From contig NC_092803.1 in the NCBI RefSeq assembly GCF_040954645.1, positions 77,290,263 to 77,354,262 of the forward strand: a DNA stretch of 64,000 nucleotides, given 5' to 3'. The notes under the pieces were generated by a model. The model was not told where the DNA came from, searched no databases, and saw only the letters and a program-made list of their open reading frames with translations. The position numbers were made by a program, and so were the translations under genes. The stretch's first letter is position 1, and each line of letters begins with the position of its first letter. The stretch is from Diabrotica undecimpunctata (Eukaryota; Arthropoda; Insecta; Coleoptera; Chrysomelidae). Below are positions 46,965 through 56,589 of this stretch, piece by piece.

Positions 46965-47605
46965 ACTCAAAAGAAAAACTGTGATCTTCTTATTTTCATT
47001 GCGCCGTCTCCTTTTGAAGGTTGGCGATCACATGGCAATTGTAGTTTTGGAAACTGCTGCGCCAAAGATCTCTACAGATGAGCGGTCGAACCATCTCCTC
47101 AGGTCTTTCAGCCACGAGTTCTGGCGTCTTCCTACTGATCTTTTGCCTTGTACTTTTCCTTCCAGTATAACTTGAAGTAATTCATATCTTTCTCCTCTCA
47201 ACACATGACCCAAGTATTGCATTTTTCTCTCTTTGATTATTCTTAGTAATTCTTTTTGTTTACACATGCGACGAAGTACCTCAACATTACATTACATCTC
47301 AAAGGCATCTATTCTTTTTTGTATTTCAGAGTCCATTGTCCAACTTTCACAGCCATACAGTAAGACAGAAAAAACGTAACATCTGATCATTCGAATTCTA
47401 AGCTGTAGACTAAGGTCTGATCTTGTAAAAAATCTTTTCATGCTTTTAAATGTTTTCCTTGGTTGTCCGATTCTTGATAGGATTTCTTTTTTTGGATTAC
47501 ACTGACTATTGATATTTGTTCCCAAATATTTTATGGAATTTACCTGTTCTATAATAAAAACTTTGATACATTATTGAATTTTAAGGCGGTACAAAGTTCG
47601 GCGAT
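46965..47605 (-). pseudogene. RTE-like C-terminal half
   Basis: Minus-strand frames: NSIKYLGTNINSQCNPKKEI and RIRMIRCYVFSVLLYGCESW, with MDSEIQKRIDAFEM (47292-47525), then a small deletion, then VLRRMCKQKELLRIIKERK, QYLGHVLRGERYELLQ, EGKVQGKRSVGRRQNSWLKD (47028-47267). These are intact over long runs, so this copy is less decayed than most. The 3' end near 46965 is GAA-poor. The deletion removes the short segment between DAFEM and VLRRM found in relatives. Confidence 0.82.
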
Positions 47606-47634
47606 GTAGCTAGTATTATAAAATAATTTAATAA

Positions 47635-48045
47635 AATATTATGTTTGCTTTTAACGCTGTCTGTTAACGTTTTAACAAAGCATGCGTTGTTTACCTCTGA
47701 CAGACCTGTCAAATTTGGACAAAATATTAAACTATTACCAAGATATAAATAAATATTATTTGATAATCAATTTAATTATTATATTATACTGAATAAGATT
47801 CTTAAAAATAATAATTGCATTTATATGAAATTATTTTAAAATAAGTGTCATACAAATTTAAACTTTGGACATTCATGACTTTTAAATTTTGAAAATCGTT
47901 ATGAATCGAATTTTGTATTGAAAAATAATCTTTAAATTTTTTACTTCTCATTTAACGTCTATATTTTGTTAGTTATTTTTCATGAAGTTTTTAAATTAAA
48001 TATAATAACTAAAAACGAATTGATCGAGAGTTGCGAATCGATGTG
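47635..48045 (-). repeat. Dispersed repeat, uninterrupted inverted copy
   Basis: Reverse-complement match to 2585-2949 plus 3793-3880 (see that entry). It carries no inverted-end element, so it serves as the empty-site comparison. Confidence 0.75.
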
Positions 48046-49029
48046 ATCAACCGGTATTTCGTGACTCCACTCGTGATGCTTTCTTGTGGCGCTAGTTCCG
48101 TGACGCTCGCCTCAGCATTTCAAGATAAATAATACAACGCCAGTATAGAAGTTTCGCTTTAAAAATCATAATTTTAAAATAAAGTATAAATATATTTTTT
48201 ATTTATTATATTAGTTTTTGTTTATTATACACCAATCCATAATCCTCATAGACTAAATTAATAAAGATGAACAGAATTGTTAAAGAAGTGTTAAAAGGAA
48301 AAGTAGTCGTTATCAATTAGTGTTGGGAATAAAGCTTAACTTTTAAATATATATTTTATTTAACGTTTCAGTTCAGACGACATGTCCTAAGCAAATAAAA
48401 GAGTTTTATGTAAATTTATCTAACCCCAACTGATCATTCTAATAGTTTTACGGCTTAGTATTTTAAATCTTCATTGCGACCGTACGCAGCCATTCAAATT
48501 TGCAATCGCTAAATAATTCACACATGTATTCGCAGCGCATAACCAGAACGATGCCGATTACCATAAGTTTTTATTAAAGGGCTCCTCGGCGCCGGTCCTC
48601 GGCCGTTATAAACCCCAAAAAAGAAGACGAGACTTTTCTCGTATAACGAAAAGATCCGAACAATCCACGCAAATTGACTTTTTATGCAGGATTTTCCCGC
48701 ATTTTCCACCCTACAGCCGCAACTAATAGTTATAAAGCCGTGTCCAAGAAATATCCAACCCCCAACGTCCCTCCTTAATATCCTCTATCGTCCTTTTTGC
48801 TTTTTTAGGCCAGAAACTTTTAAACAGGTTAAAATCACCATGTGAAAATAAATATAAAACACCTATAAAATTTAGAAAATGGCTGCATAAATCGAATAGT
48901 TCAAAAACTATTATGGAAATTTTGTATAACCGTTTTAAGACAAATACAAACGCATTGTAACTTTTTATTCTTTATACTTAATGTTATGGCATCTGCATTG
49001 AAGGTGGTTTGGCATGTTTTTTTAATATT
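48046..49029. other. Non-coding stretch
   Basis: Mostly AT-rich, with a more balanced patch at about 48540-48780 (CTCCTCGGCGCCGGTCCTCGG). The 63-codon minus frame there has no recognised domain. Confidence 0.45.
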
Positions 49030-49205
49030 TTTCAATATTTTTATATTACAGCCATTAATTTATAAAATGATCATTCTTAAGTGAAGAAAGAAACATCCAT
49101 ATCTTAGAAGTTTTATGTTTATTAGGTCTGTTTCGTTTGTTTTTTTATTATTGACTTTTAAATGGGTGGTACCTCTTTCTGTTCCATTCATTTGTTTTTA
49201 ATTTT
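49030..49205 (-). pseudogene. RTE-like RT fingers fragment, second copy
   Basis: The minus strand reads THLKVNNKKTNETDLINIKLLRY, and then FFLHLRM. This matches the 46172-46378 fragment (INMKLLTYRYFFLHLRM). Both nucleotide stretches share CTTAAGTG and TTTTATGTTTATT blocks. Confidence 0.6.
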
Positions 49206-49490
49206 ATAGGAGAAATTTTGTCTTCTATGCAAAATAATTTTTAATTTGTTGAATTAACTTTTTTCCAGGATTGGTAAAGCGTAGGTTGAAATCATTTGTG
49301 TTTCCTTTCGAGCTTACCGGTAAATAGTTGGTGCGTTCCATCTTTTAGTTATATTTCTTATAGCGATCTTTGCTAGATCACTCTCCTCATACCTCCTCTC
49401 CTGTGATGTTTCCTTGTTAATGGTAAAGAATCTGTTTGTTATACATAACGGTTGTCACATGCATAATTACTTATGCTAAGCTGGTTTGGC

Positions 49491-50191
49491 CAGCTTGAAG
49501 GGTATCAAGTAAAAAAACTATAAATTTGAAACGAGAAGTCACTGCCTTTGGTCTAAATATAAATGAAAGAAAAACAAAATATATGAAGTGCACAAGGTCA
49601 AATCGACATAAGAATCTGACGGTAGATAACCATACCTACGAATATGCCTCCACCTTTTCCTACCTAGGCTCAATAATAAATAACAGCAACAGCGTCAGTC
49701 AAGAAATACAAGCACGGATTCTTAGCGGTAATAAGTGCTTTTATGCATACAAAGACTTAATGAACTTAATAAATAGAAAGTTATTAAATCGTGGGTTCAC
49801 ATATGGATGTGAACGTAGACACTAATGAAAATCAATTAAGAATATTTGAGCGCAAAATATTAAGAAAGATATTTGGACCAACCCATTGTAGCGATGGTTC
49901 GTGGAGAATAAAGATGAGCTAGATAAATGAATGCAGAGTGCAAATATCATTAGATTCGTACAGTCGCAAAGACTAAATTAGCTTAGCCACTTAAAAAGAA
50001 TGCCATTTAAGCGAGCTCTAAAAATAATTCAGAGATGGAAACCCCAATAAAATAGGACAAGAGAAAGGCCCCGTAAAAAGTGGATAGACGATGTAGAGGA
50101 AAATCGAATGAAAGTATCCGACAAGGCAGCATGAAAGAACCTCATTGGGCAGGACAAGATCCACAAAGGGTTGTAGGGCCATTAGAAGAAG
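49491..50191 (+). mobile_element. 5'-truncated RTE-like insertion with 13-bp TSD
   Basis: AAGCTGGTTTGGC at 49478-49490 recurs at 50192-50204, right after a GAAGAAG tail. The insert encodes the thumb and C-terminus: TAFGLNINERKTKYMKC and TFSYLGSIINNSNSVSQEI (frame 49526-49825), then, with frame changes, RIFERKILRKIFGPTHCSDG, and RPRKKWIDDVEENRMKV near 50090. ERKxLRKIFGP and RPRKRWxDDVEE are standard for this group's C-terminus. The end is 3'-complete and the start is truncated. It is moderately decayed. Confidence 0.9.
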
Positions 50192-50204
50192 AAGCTGGTT
50201 TGGC

Positions 50205-51648
50205 AGAATAAGACAAAGCAAACCTTCACTTTTATAGAAATTACCGGTGCAATGAGTTAGAGTTTATTCTTGAGTTTCGCGTAATATGTACATAAATGGG
50301 GACAATTGCAAGAAAGTACCGACAGTACCGTCACTCTCTACTTCCACAACCCAAAAAACTGACTGGACACCCGGAATTTCTAAGGGTTGCAAGATAGCAA
50401 TTAATAAAGATGCTCAGAGTCATTACAGCTACAAAACAGGATTGCGAACTCTCAGTAAATATCGTCATAAACTATTATATTACGTAAGTTAACATAAAAT
50501 AAACTTGCTCAAACTACAAATATACAATTTCTAAGTACGTACGGTTTGGAACTGCTCACAGTAAGCGACATCTTACAAAATATCAATAGGCATTGTTCAC
50601 AATTTTAGACCAAAACAGAAAACATTATTTAAATACTATGTTTATACTGGAATTCACAATTAATCGTCATTTTACCTAAAAAATTTGACGTTTCAATTTC
50701 CACTCCAAAACTATTTTTTTAGGTAAAATATAATTGTTATTACAATAAATTGTGACATGTTCCCATATACACATAGTATTTATTGTTTTCTAAGTTTTAA
50801 TATTAAAAAAACAAAAAGGTAATGAAACGACTTTTAATTAACAAAAGAATGGGTATTGTAAATGCATTCCGACGACCCTTTATTTCATTTTTGTCTAAGT
50901 ACAAACGAGACCTCCATTTTGCTTAAAAAAGATCAATGGCTGACTATTAGTCAACTAACAAATTCTTAGTTATCGATATCGGCTAATGATTAAACCACAA
51001 ATTATAAAATAAACTATTTAAGTTTCTTTTGTATTCCTTTTTTATTTATCCGGTTAATCATAATAATTAAAAAAAACAAGAAAAGAAAGATAACAGTTAT
51101 TATACACGAAGATCTACTTTTTACTTCAGGGTATTTCGTAAACTGAACAACAAACTCATTTGCCGCTCAATATATTTCACAAGAAGAATCATCCCTTCTG
51201 TCCTTCTCGTTCAGTTTCATTGACCAAAGCCAAAAGATAAATACCACTCACGTCTAGAAAAACTAGAAGCCACGACATAAAATAAATAAATATACTGGCC
51301 TATAACACCCTCTATCGTCTTCGCAGTTTGTCCTGCTAAGTTTATCCTGCAGGGCGTGACTGGGGATCAGCAGGAGATAACGGCTTCGTTCGCCTCTCCT
51401 TCGATATGATTTTCTAATTTATAGACACTGCAGGAAAGCGATAGTTCACAAGAAAATGAAAAAGGGTGCTTCTCGGAGGCAACGGCTGGCTGGAAAGGTC
51501 AATTTTAGTGAAGCCGGTGCGAGGAAAGGAGGCCCATTTAAAGTGAAAATAAAAGAAAGCAGAAATAAATGTTGAATGATATAAGATACCTAGTACTTAG
51601 TCAATTTTAGTGCAGTAAATTACAATATAGTTTCACCTTTTAATTTAA
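50205..51648. other. Non-coding stretch with a Penelope-related hairpin
   Basis: Most of it is unrecognised. At 50672-50731 the inverted blocks ATTTTACCTAAAAAA and TTTTTTTAGGTAAAAT enclose TTGACGTTTCAATTTCCACTCC, the complement of the motif found in the Penelope-associated ends. A balanced-composition patch at 51300-51540 has no coding signal. Confidence 0.45.
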
Positions 51649-51651
51649 ATA

Positions 51652-51710
<59 letters not shown>
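51649..51710. repeat. (TA)n microsatellite
   Basis: About 62 bp of TA dinucleotides with one early TG. Confidence 0.97.
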
Positions 51711-51713
<3 letters not shown>

Positions 51714-52090
51714 ATATACAAATATAAATAATATAAGTAGTGGAATTGTGACTGATGATTCAAATAGATCCAAGTTTGTTGTGGAGAGTAGCAGTCAATG
51801 GTTTTGGTCTGAAATTTAGAAAATCTCAAATTCTCTTATTTTATTCTTAAATTATCTGAAGCATTACATAAATTCTCTAAAAGTAAGGAATGGTTATTAG
51901 CCATCTTTGAACTAAAAATCGTCGGCTTAGTGATACAAAAATGTAACTACATACATTTTTTCCCGTTTTGAGATATCTACACCATTGAACTTACTTTAGT
52001 GAGTTCTATTGAGTGATACAAAACTGTATCTCTCCGAACAACTAAAACCCCAGTAAGGAGTTTTCGTAACTACATTTTTTAGCAATCATT

Positions 52091-52134
52091 TAGTGTCACA
52101 GAAATGTAAGTGCTGTTACATTTCTGTGATACTA
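52091..52134. repeat. 44-bp palindrome near the left end of the inverted-end element
   Basis: TAGTGTCACAGAAATGTAA at 52091-52109 pairs with 52116-52134 with one mismatch across a 6-nt loop (GTGCTG). It uses the same TAGTGAYAC...TGTA motif as the element ends. Confidence 0.9.
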
Positions 52135-52495
52135 TGTTTTCGTACTATAAATAAGCTGATATTGAGTTACATTGCGGCATTAATTTTATTGCACTGAATG
52201 GTGGTTGCAGGTAGCAACTGTGGATTTGATAACTTGTTTAATATGTTTAGCAGCGTGGTCCGTTGTATTTGCAGTTCTGTTATGACAAGAGTAAGTGACA
52301 CGTGTGGTGGCCAAAACCGCAGCGTAAATATATCTACTATGTTGCTTTACGCTGTTCACACAATAGATTTCAAAAATTGACCATTGTTTTTTTGAATCTG
52401 GCTATTGGATGATGGAGTGTGACTCGGTCTATGGTCATAAAGCATATAAAAATGTGGACATATTTGACTCTAGTGGGTGGTACTCCATTGTAAGA

Positions 52496-52915
52496 ATGGC
52501 GTCAAAGAAATCAAAATAGACTGTACACGAGATTGGACAGGAAGAAATTTATGACTTCAAAGCTTTTGCCACAATTTTAATAAAAAACAAAAAAGTAGAC
52601 ATCGATTGTAGTAGTATAAATTGGCTGAAATTAACATGGCTACAGTACAGGAAAGACGATAATAAACATACATTTTTTAAATAAAACAAGGAAAATAAAA
52701 ATTTCGTGTCTTATGAGGTTATCCGAAAATAAACTAGGAAATTTTCCATGTCAAACTTAACGGCATTTGAAGAACAAGGGCCAATAAAAGAGAAAAAATA
52801 TAAGGATCTAGAAGAACTGTGCAATAAAGGCTTTATTCCTTCCCAACATCATCTCTTCTATAAGTCGTTGCTTACCAACAATAAGGAAAATCGATCAGAT
52901 GTGCCAAGTTGTTGA
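52496..52915 (+). pseudogene. Degenerate frame inside the inverted-end element
   Basis: From ATG 52496, frames read EIGQEEIYDFKAFATILIKN, then INWLKLTWLQYRKDD and KKYKDLEELCNKGFIPSQHH, then LFYKSLLTNN before stopping near 52915. The pattern W.K..W.Q..K followed later by KKYKDL..L...IPP..H.FY.SL resembles, from memory, proteins annotated as uncharacterised in many insect repeats. I could not check this. At least three stops. It is probably the C-terminal part of a protein coded by this element or of an older insert. Confidence 0.4.
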
Positions 52916-53004
52916 CAGAATTAAATTTATTGTTTTGAAAATGTTTTCAAAGATTATGTCTAATTTAAAAAAAATATTTTATGATTTTAAATAAAGTTAT
53001 AATC

Positions 53005-53200
53005 GTGTCGAAGGGAATAACCACAATATATCTATTAAAAGAAAAACTTTATTAACATTTCGACTTCTAATTCAGAAATCGTTGTTTAAACATTTTATAA
53101 ATATTCTTTTTTTAATAAATATATTGTGGGTATTCCCATCGAGATGTTTAAATAGTATTTAATGCCACAAGAAAATAGCTCCAGAACAATATAAAGTTAT
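53005..53200 (+). repeat. Penelope-like pseudo-LTR fragment with inverted blocks
   Basis: GGGAATAACCACAATATAT near 53013 is nearly the reverse complement of ATATATTGTGGGTATTCCC near 53119. Between them lies the complement of GAAGTCGAAATGTTAATAAA, and after them GCCACAAGAAAATAG. These blocks occur in the Penelope-associated ends at 21.3, 29.0 and 40.6 kb. The inverted arrangement suggests two opposed end fragments. Confidence 0.6.
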
Positions 53201-53252
53201 AAAATAAATTATAATTATTATTTTTAATATTATTATTAGTAAATTGGGTAAC

Positions 53253-53551
53253 TTAATTAGGGCCTGCGTAGCGCAAGCGGTAGGATGCTTGCCTCGCACG
53301 CCGGTGGTTCGGAGTTCGAATCCTACCGCCGGCAAGAACAACTAGACATTTTTAAAAATGTCTATAGGCCCCAGGTCGACTCAGCCTGAATAAAATGAGT
53401 ACCTTGGGTAAAACCAGGGGTAATAATAGGCGGTTGAAGCGTAGCACTGGCCATGTTACCTTCCTTGTATACCGTAGGCCCTAGATATAGCAGACTACCC
53501 TGCTATACTCCCAAAGCCGCGAAGCGGTATAAAACGGGAGACTATTATTAT
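53253..53551 (+). mobile_element. tRNA-derived SINE, 299 bp, 13-bp TSD
   Basis: TAAATTGGGTAAC at 53240-53252 recurs at 53552-53564 after an (ATT)n tail. The head (53261-53335) is tRNA-like: an A-box-like TAGCGCAAGCGG at 53269-53280 and a B-box GTTCGAATCC at 53314-53323, with CGC in the anticodon position (53295-53297) suggesting an alanine-like tRNA origin. The acceptor stem does not pair, so it is not a working tRNA. The body contains a perfect 20-bp palindrome (AGACATTTTTAAAAATGTCT, 53344-53363) and a region with ACCCTGCTATACTCCC. It needs LINE machinery to move; which one is unknown. Confidence 0.92.
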
Positions 53552-53824
53552 TAAATTGGGTAACCCTCAGTTGTGAAATTAGATTATAATGCTACAGCAA
53601 CAAAGAATTACAAGTAGGTACCATTTCATTTTAGAAAAGCTTTGTCTTAAACCTACTACAAAGTCATCTGTATTTAAATATCGTGGTTAAATTTTCAGAC
53701 CAGGTAGAGATTAATAAATTTTAATCTATTGTACTTTTAATTATTATATTTGCCACTCAGTATGTTCATCTCTCGAAATTTATCGATATCATTCAAATAT
53801 AAAGGACTTTGTAATATGATTAAG

Positions 53825-55133
53825 TTAAATATGCAGTGACTATCGAACCATAAGCTTAATGTCACATACCTTGAAAATTCTGTTGAAAATTATCCATGCC
53901 AGAATTCACACTAAACTGGAGCTGGATATTAGTGACACACAATATGGGTTCCGCAATGGTATGGGTACCAGAGAGGCACTATTCTCCTTCAACGTGCTGA
54001 AGCAGAGATGTTTGGATGTTAACCGTTCTCTTTACGTCTGTTTTATAGACTACAATAAAGCGTTTGATAAAGTAAAACATGACCGACTCATGGAAATTCT
54101 AAAAAATAAAAAACTAGATGAAAGAGATTTAAGGCTAATAACAAACCTTTATTACAATCAGCGAGCAATAGTACGAATTGAAAAAGAGACATCTGAAGAA
54201 ATGGAAATACAGAGAGGAGTCAGGCAAGGCTGCATACTATCACCTCTATTATTTAACGCTTATTCTGAAGAGGTAATTCGAGAAATTCTGGAAGATGAAA
54301 CAGTCGGCATAAGAGTAAATGGAGTCTTAGTTAAAAAAATCAGATATGCAGATGATACAGTAATAATAGCAGATAGTTTACAAGACCTGGAAAGACTCAT
54401 CAGTAAAATAGTAATGTGTAGTAGGGAGTACGGACTCTCGCTCAATATCAAAAAGACGAAGTTTATGAAAATTTGTAAAAACAACCATAATACTAACAAA
54501 ATCTTGACAGTAGAAGGCCACCAGATCGAAAGAGTAAAAAAGTACACCTACCTAGGAACACTTATAACAGAAAATAATGACTACACTGCAGAAATCAAAG
54601 TCAGAATCGAAAAAGCACGTTTTAATTTTATGAAAATGAAAAAGGTCCTATGTGGCAAAGATTTAACATTAGCTCTTAAAGTACGCCTAACAAAATGTTA
54701 CGTATACAGTGTACTATACTATGGAGTGGAATAATGGACGTTAAATCTAGACACAATGAGACGACTTAACGCCTTTGAAATGTGACCTTTAGAAGAAATA
54801 TGAGGGTTTCCTGGGTAGATAGAGTTACGAACAATGAAGTACTGGGAAGAATAGGTAAAGAGAAGGAAGTTGAACTAACAATTAAAGAAAGAAAGCTACA
54901 GTATCTCGAACATGTGATGCGGGGCGAGAAGTATGGCATCCTGCGACTCATAATGCAAGGAAAGATAGATGGCAGAAGAAGCTCGGAAGAAGACCAATTT
55001 CATGGCTCAAGAACCTGAGAGAATGGTTTGAATGCAGCTCAAAATAACATTTTAGAGCTACTGCCTCAAAAATTAAAATAGCTATGATGATTGCCAACCT
55101 CCGTAGCGGAGATGGTACCTGAAGAAGAAGAAA
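53825..55133 (+). mobile_element. 5'-truncated RTE-like retrotransposon, best preserved RT, 12-bp TSD
   Basis: AATATGATTAAG at 53813-53824 recurs at 55134-55145 after a GAAGAAGAAGAA tail. The insert starts within the RT domain and is 3'-complete. The RT frame is open for 291 codons, and the short C-terminal part has one stop and one or two frameshifts. It is the youngest-looking RTE in the window, together with the 44.4-kb tail to which its C-terminus is closely similar. Confidence 0.93.
53859..54734 (+). CDS. RTE-like reverse transcriptase (partial)
   Basis: 291 codons, open. ATG 53859 is internal to the original protein (the YRTISLMSHTLKILLK block begins just upstream). Motifs in order: TQYGFRNGMGTREALF (about residue 28), FIDYNKAFDKVKHDRLM with the first catalytic Asp, RGVRQGCILSPLLFNAYSEE, then RYADDTVIIA with YADD at 54345-54356, GLSLNIKKTKFM (thumb), KKYTYLGTLITENNDYTAEI, and CYVYSVLYYGVE at the end, where TAA at 54732-54734 replaces the next codon. 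The C-terminal part follows out of frame to about 55080 (VTNNEVLGRIGKEKE, ERKLQYLEHVMRGEKYG). All three catalytic aspartates are present, but the protein lacks its endonuclease. Confidence 0.92.
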   Translation: MSHTLKILLKIIHARIHTKLELDISDTQYGFRNGMGTREALFSFNVLKQRCLDVNRSLYVCFIDYNKAFDKVKHDRLMEILKNKKLDERDLRLITNLYYNQRAIVRIEKETSEEMEIQRGVRQGCILSPLLFNAYSEEVIREILEDETVGIRVNGVLVKKIRYADDTVIIADSLQDLERLISKIVMCSREYGLSLNIKKTKFMKICKNNHNTNKILTVEGHQIERVKKYTYLGTLITENNDYTAEIKVRIEKARFNFMKMKKVLCGKDLTLALKVRLTKCYVYSVLYYGVE

Positions 55134-55534
55134 AATATGATTAAGATTAAGTTTTTCTAAAATGAAATGGTACCTACGTAAGTCTCTATAATAATAGACT
55201 TTTCAATTAGGGACACAAAAATGTATCTCCACTACTGTATCTAATTCTTGATATTTTGAAAACACAATTTATCCATTGTTGCATATGATTGTATTACCGT
55301 AAAGAATACATTTCTAAGATTAATAATTCGGAAAAAAATTTTGAGAATAAACTACAGGTCATTACAAAATGCAAATCATTTTTTTAAAAACCTTAAATAA
55401 GCTCTCCTGAAAAGTAGTCATTTTTGAGATACAGTTTTATGTCACTAAGCCGACGAAATATTGAGACACATATACAAAGGCACAAAAAAAAGATACAACT
55501 TTTAAGTATAAAAAAAATACCAGGATCCGAATAT

Positions 55535-55785
55535 CGTAACATTTAATAAAATAGGACTGCTGCATTGGATAGGATATGTGGAAAGATTGGAGGAAGGCAA
55601 AATATCAAACAAAATAAGCAAAAGTCCCAGTAGGAAAAACGACAAGAGGAATACCGAAGCTGAGTTACATAGAACAAATAGTAGAAGATATAAGAACCTT
55701 AAAAATAAAAAAATAAGAAAAATAGCACGAAATAGATCAGAATAGAAAAGAATCCTGGAACAGAATCCTGCTTGTAGAGTTTATG
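55535..55785 (+). pseudogene. C-terminal tail of a non-LTR retroelement
   Basis: The plus strand reads IGLLHWIGYVERLEEGKISNKI, then after a frameshift GKTTRGIPKLSYIEQIVEDIRT and, further on, SWNRIL. It fits the block (L.W.GH..R......K......G.R..GRPK.RW...V..DL..L...W..)  at the end of many non-LTR and Tc-like open frames. Short and degenerate. Confidence 0.5.
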
Positions 55786-55799
55786 GCGCTTATGCGTTT

Positions 55800-56050
55800 T
55801 TTGACCAAAATTGTAAGATTGCTGACGCTCGATAAGTGCATTTTCTATTTTGTTTATTCTCTAGATAAACTGTGTACTAGTTTCTTCCAATATCTTCTAT
55901 TTTGTGCTGTTTTTAATTTCACCTCATCTTAGTCTAATTTTTTCGTGCTCTCTCGTTGTAGTTCTTTTCAAGCTGTTGTCTGGTCTTCCTCTCCATCTTT
56001 TCTCCTTTGGTTGGAATTCAAGTACTTGTCTCGTTATATAACTTTCATCT
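55800..56050 (-). pseudogene. C-terminal tail of another retroelement, opposite strand
   Basis: The minus strand reads ITRQVLEFQPKEKRWRGRPD and SLKRTTTREHEKIRLR, with NRKCTYR further on. The R.VL.W.P..KR.RGRP..SW.R...E pattern ends certain non-LTR proteins. Several stops. The frame faces the preceding fragment tail to tail. Confidence 0.45.
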
Positions 56051-56094
56051 TTTTTGACACTATGTTCTACATTTATATTCAATTTTAAACATAT

Positions 56095-56160
56095 TACTTG
56101 AATTTTAAAAATAGAGATAACATAGTATGAAGCTTCTCGCAGTCTACAGAGCTACTTACT
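56095..56160 (+). repeat. Dispersed block, third copy
   Basis: ACTTGAATTTTAAAAATA...AACATAGTAT.AAGC...AGTCTACAG matches 3955-4020 in the same orientation and, inverted, 39860-39905. It is diverged. Confidence 0.6.
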
Positions 56161-56309
56161 GTACCATTTTCTTTAATAAGAAACCTCTTATACGATAGGT
56201 CACCCGACCTGCATTTAAGATAAAGTTGTCAGTTTGAACAAACTTGAAGCATTGGAAATCTAGGTATATATACGAATGTTACGAATACCTTGAACTTCTC
56301 AAACCACCA

Positions 56310-56580
56310 AGATAGAGGTTCTTCACCGAATGAGCAGATAACGTGAGCTCTTTGAACTCATTAAAAAGCGGAAAATTACATATATCGGACAACTAATAAA
56401 AAACAATAAATACGATTTTCTACAGCTCTTAGTCAACGGTAAAGTTGAGGGCAAGCATGCACCAGGATAAAAACATACTAGATTGTACTGGCTTGGACTC
56501 GAATAATTTGCTATTAAAGCTCCAAAACAGAAAATAATTTGGACACATTGTTGCCAATCTTCTTTACCAAGACACCTTGT
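56310..56580 (+). pseudogene. RTE-like C-terminal tail
   Basis: The plus strand reads DREVLHRMSR, then RELFELIKKRKITYIGQLI and NNKYDFLQLLVNGKVEGKHAPG. After a frameshift WLGLE and an IWTHCC-like end follow. Same block type as 46450-46790 (minus). No (GAA)n tail is visible, so the 3' end may be lost. Confidence 0.75.
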
Positions 56581-56589
56581 TTGTAAGAT

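Larger units (their letters stand above)
53613..55178. repeat. Short foldback element split by an RTE
   Basis: GTAGGTACCATTTCATTTTAG at 53614 onward is the reverse complement of the stretch at about 55155-55178, extending with mismatches to about 38 bp. Without the RTE (53825-55133) and one copy of its duplication, this would be a foldback of about 240-260 bp. It lies inside the larger inverted-end element. Confidence 0.7.
51919..55456. mobile_element. Candidate DNA transposon with 15-bp perfect inverted ends, carrying nested insertions
   Basis: TCGTCGGCTTAGTGA at 51919-51933 is the exact reverse complement of 55442-55456. The similarity continues imperfectly for about 13 more bases (ATACAAAAATGTA against CATAAAACTGTA). 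A related motif (GTGATACAAAACTGTATCTC) is repeated inside the left end at 52013-52032, and a strong palindrome lies at 52091-52134. Subtracting the RTE (with one TSD copy) and the SINE leaves about 1.9 kb. The interior holds one degenerate reading frame (52496-52915). No convincing target duplication and no DDE motif were found, so the superfamily is open. Confidence 0.55.

Noticed and set aside
53261..53335. Possible functional tRNA-Ala gene
   Set aside because: A- and B-boxes and a CGC triplet are present, but the acceptor stem does not pair. The block continues into a SINE body with an (ATT)n tail and target duplications.
51919..55456. Assignment of the inverted-end element to hAT, Tc1/mariner or piggyBac
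   Set aside because: No 8-bp, TA or TTAA duplication fits the ends, and no catalytic motif is readable.
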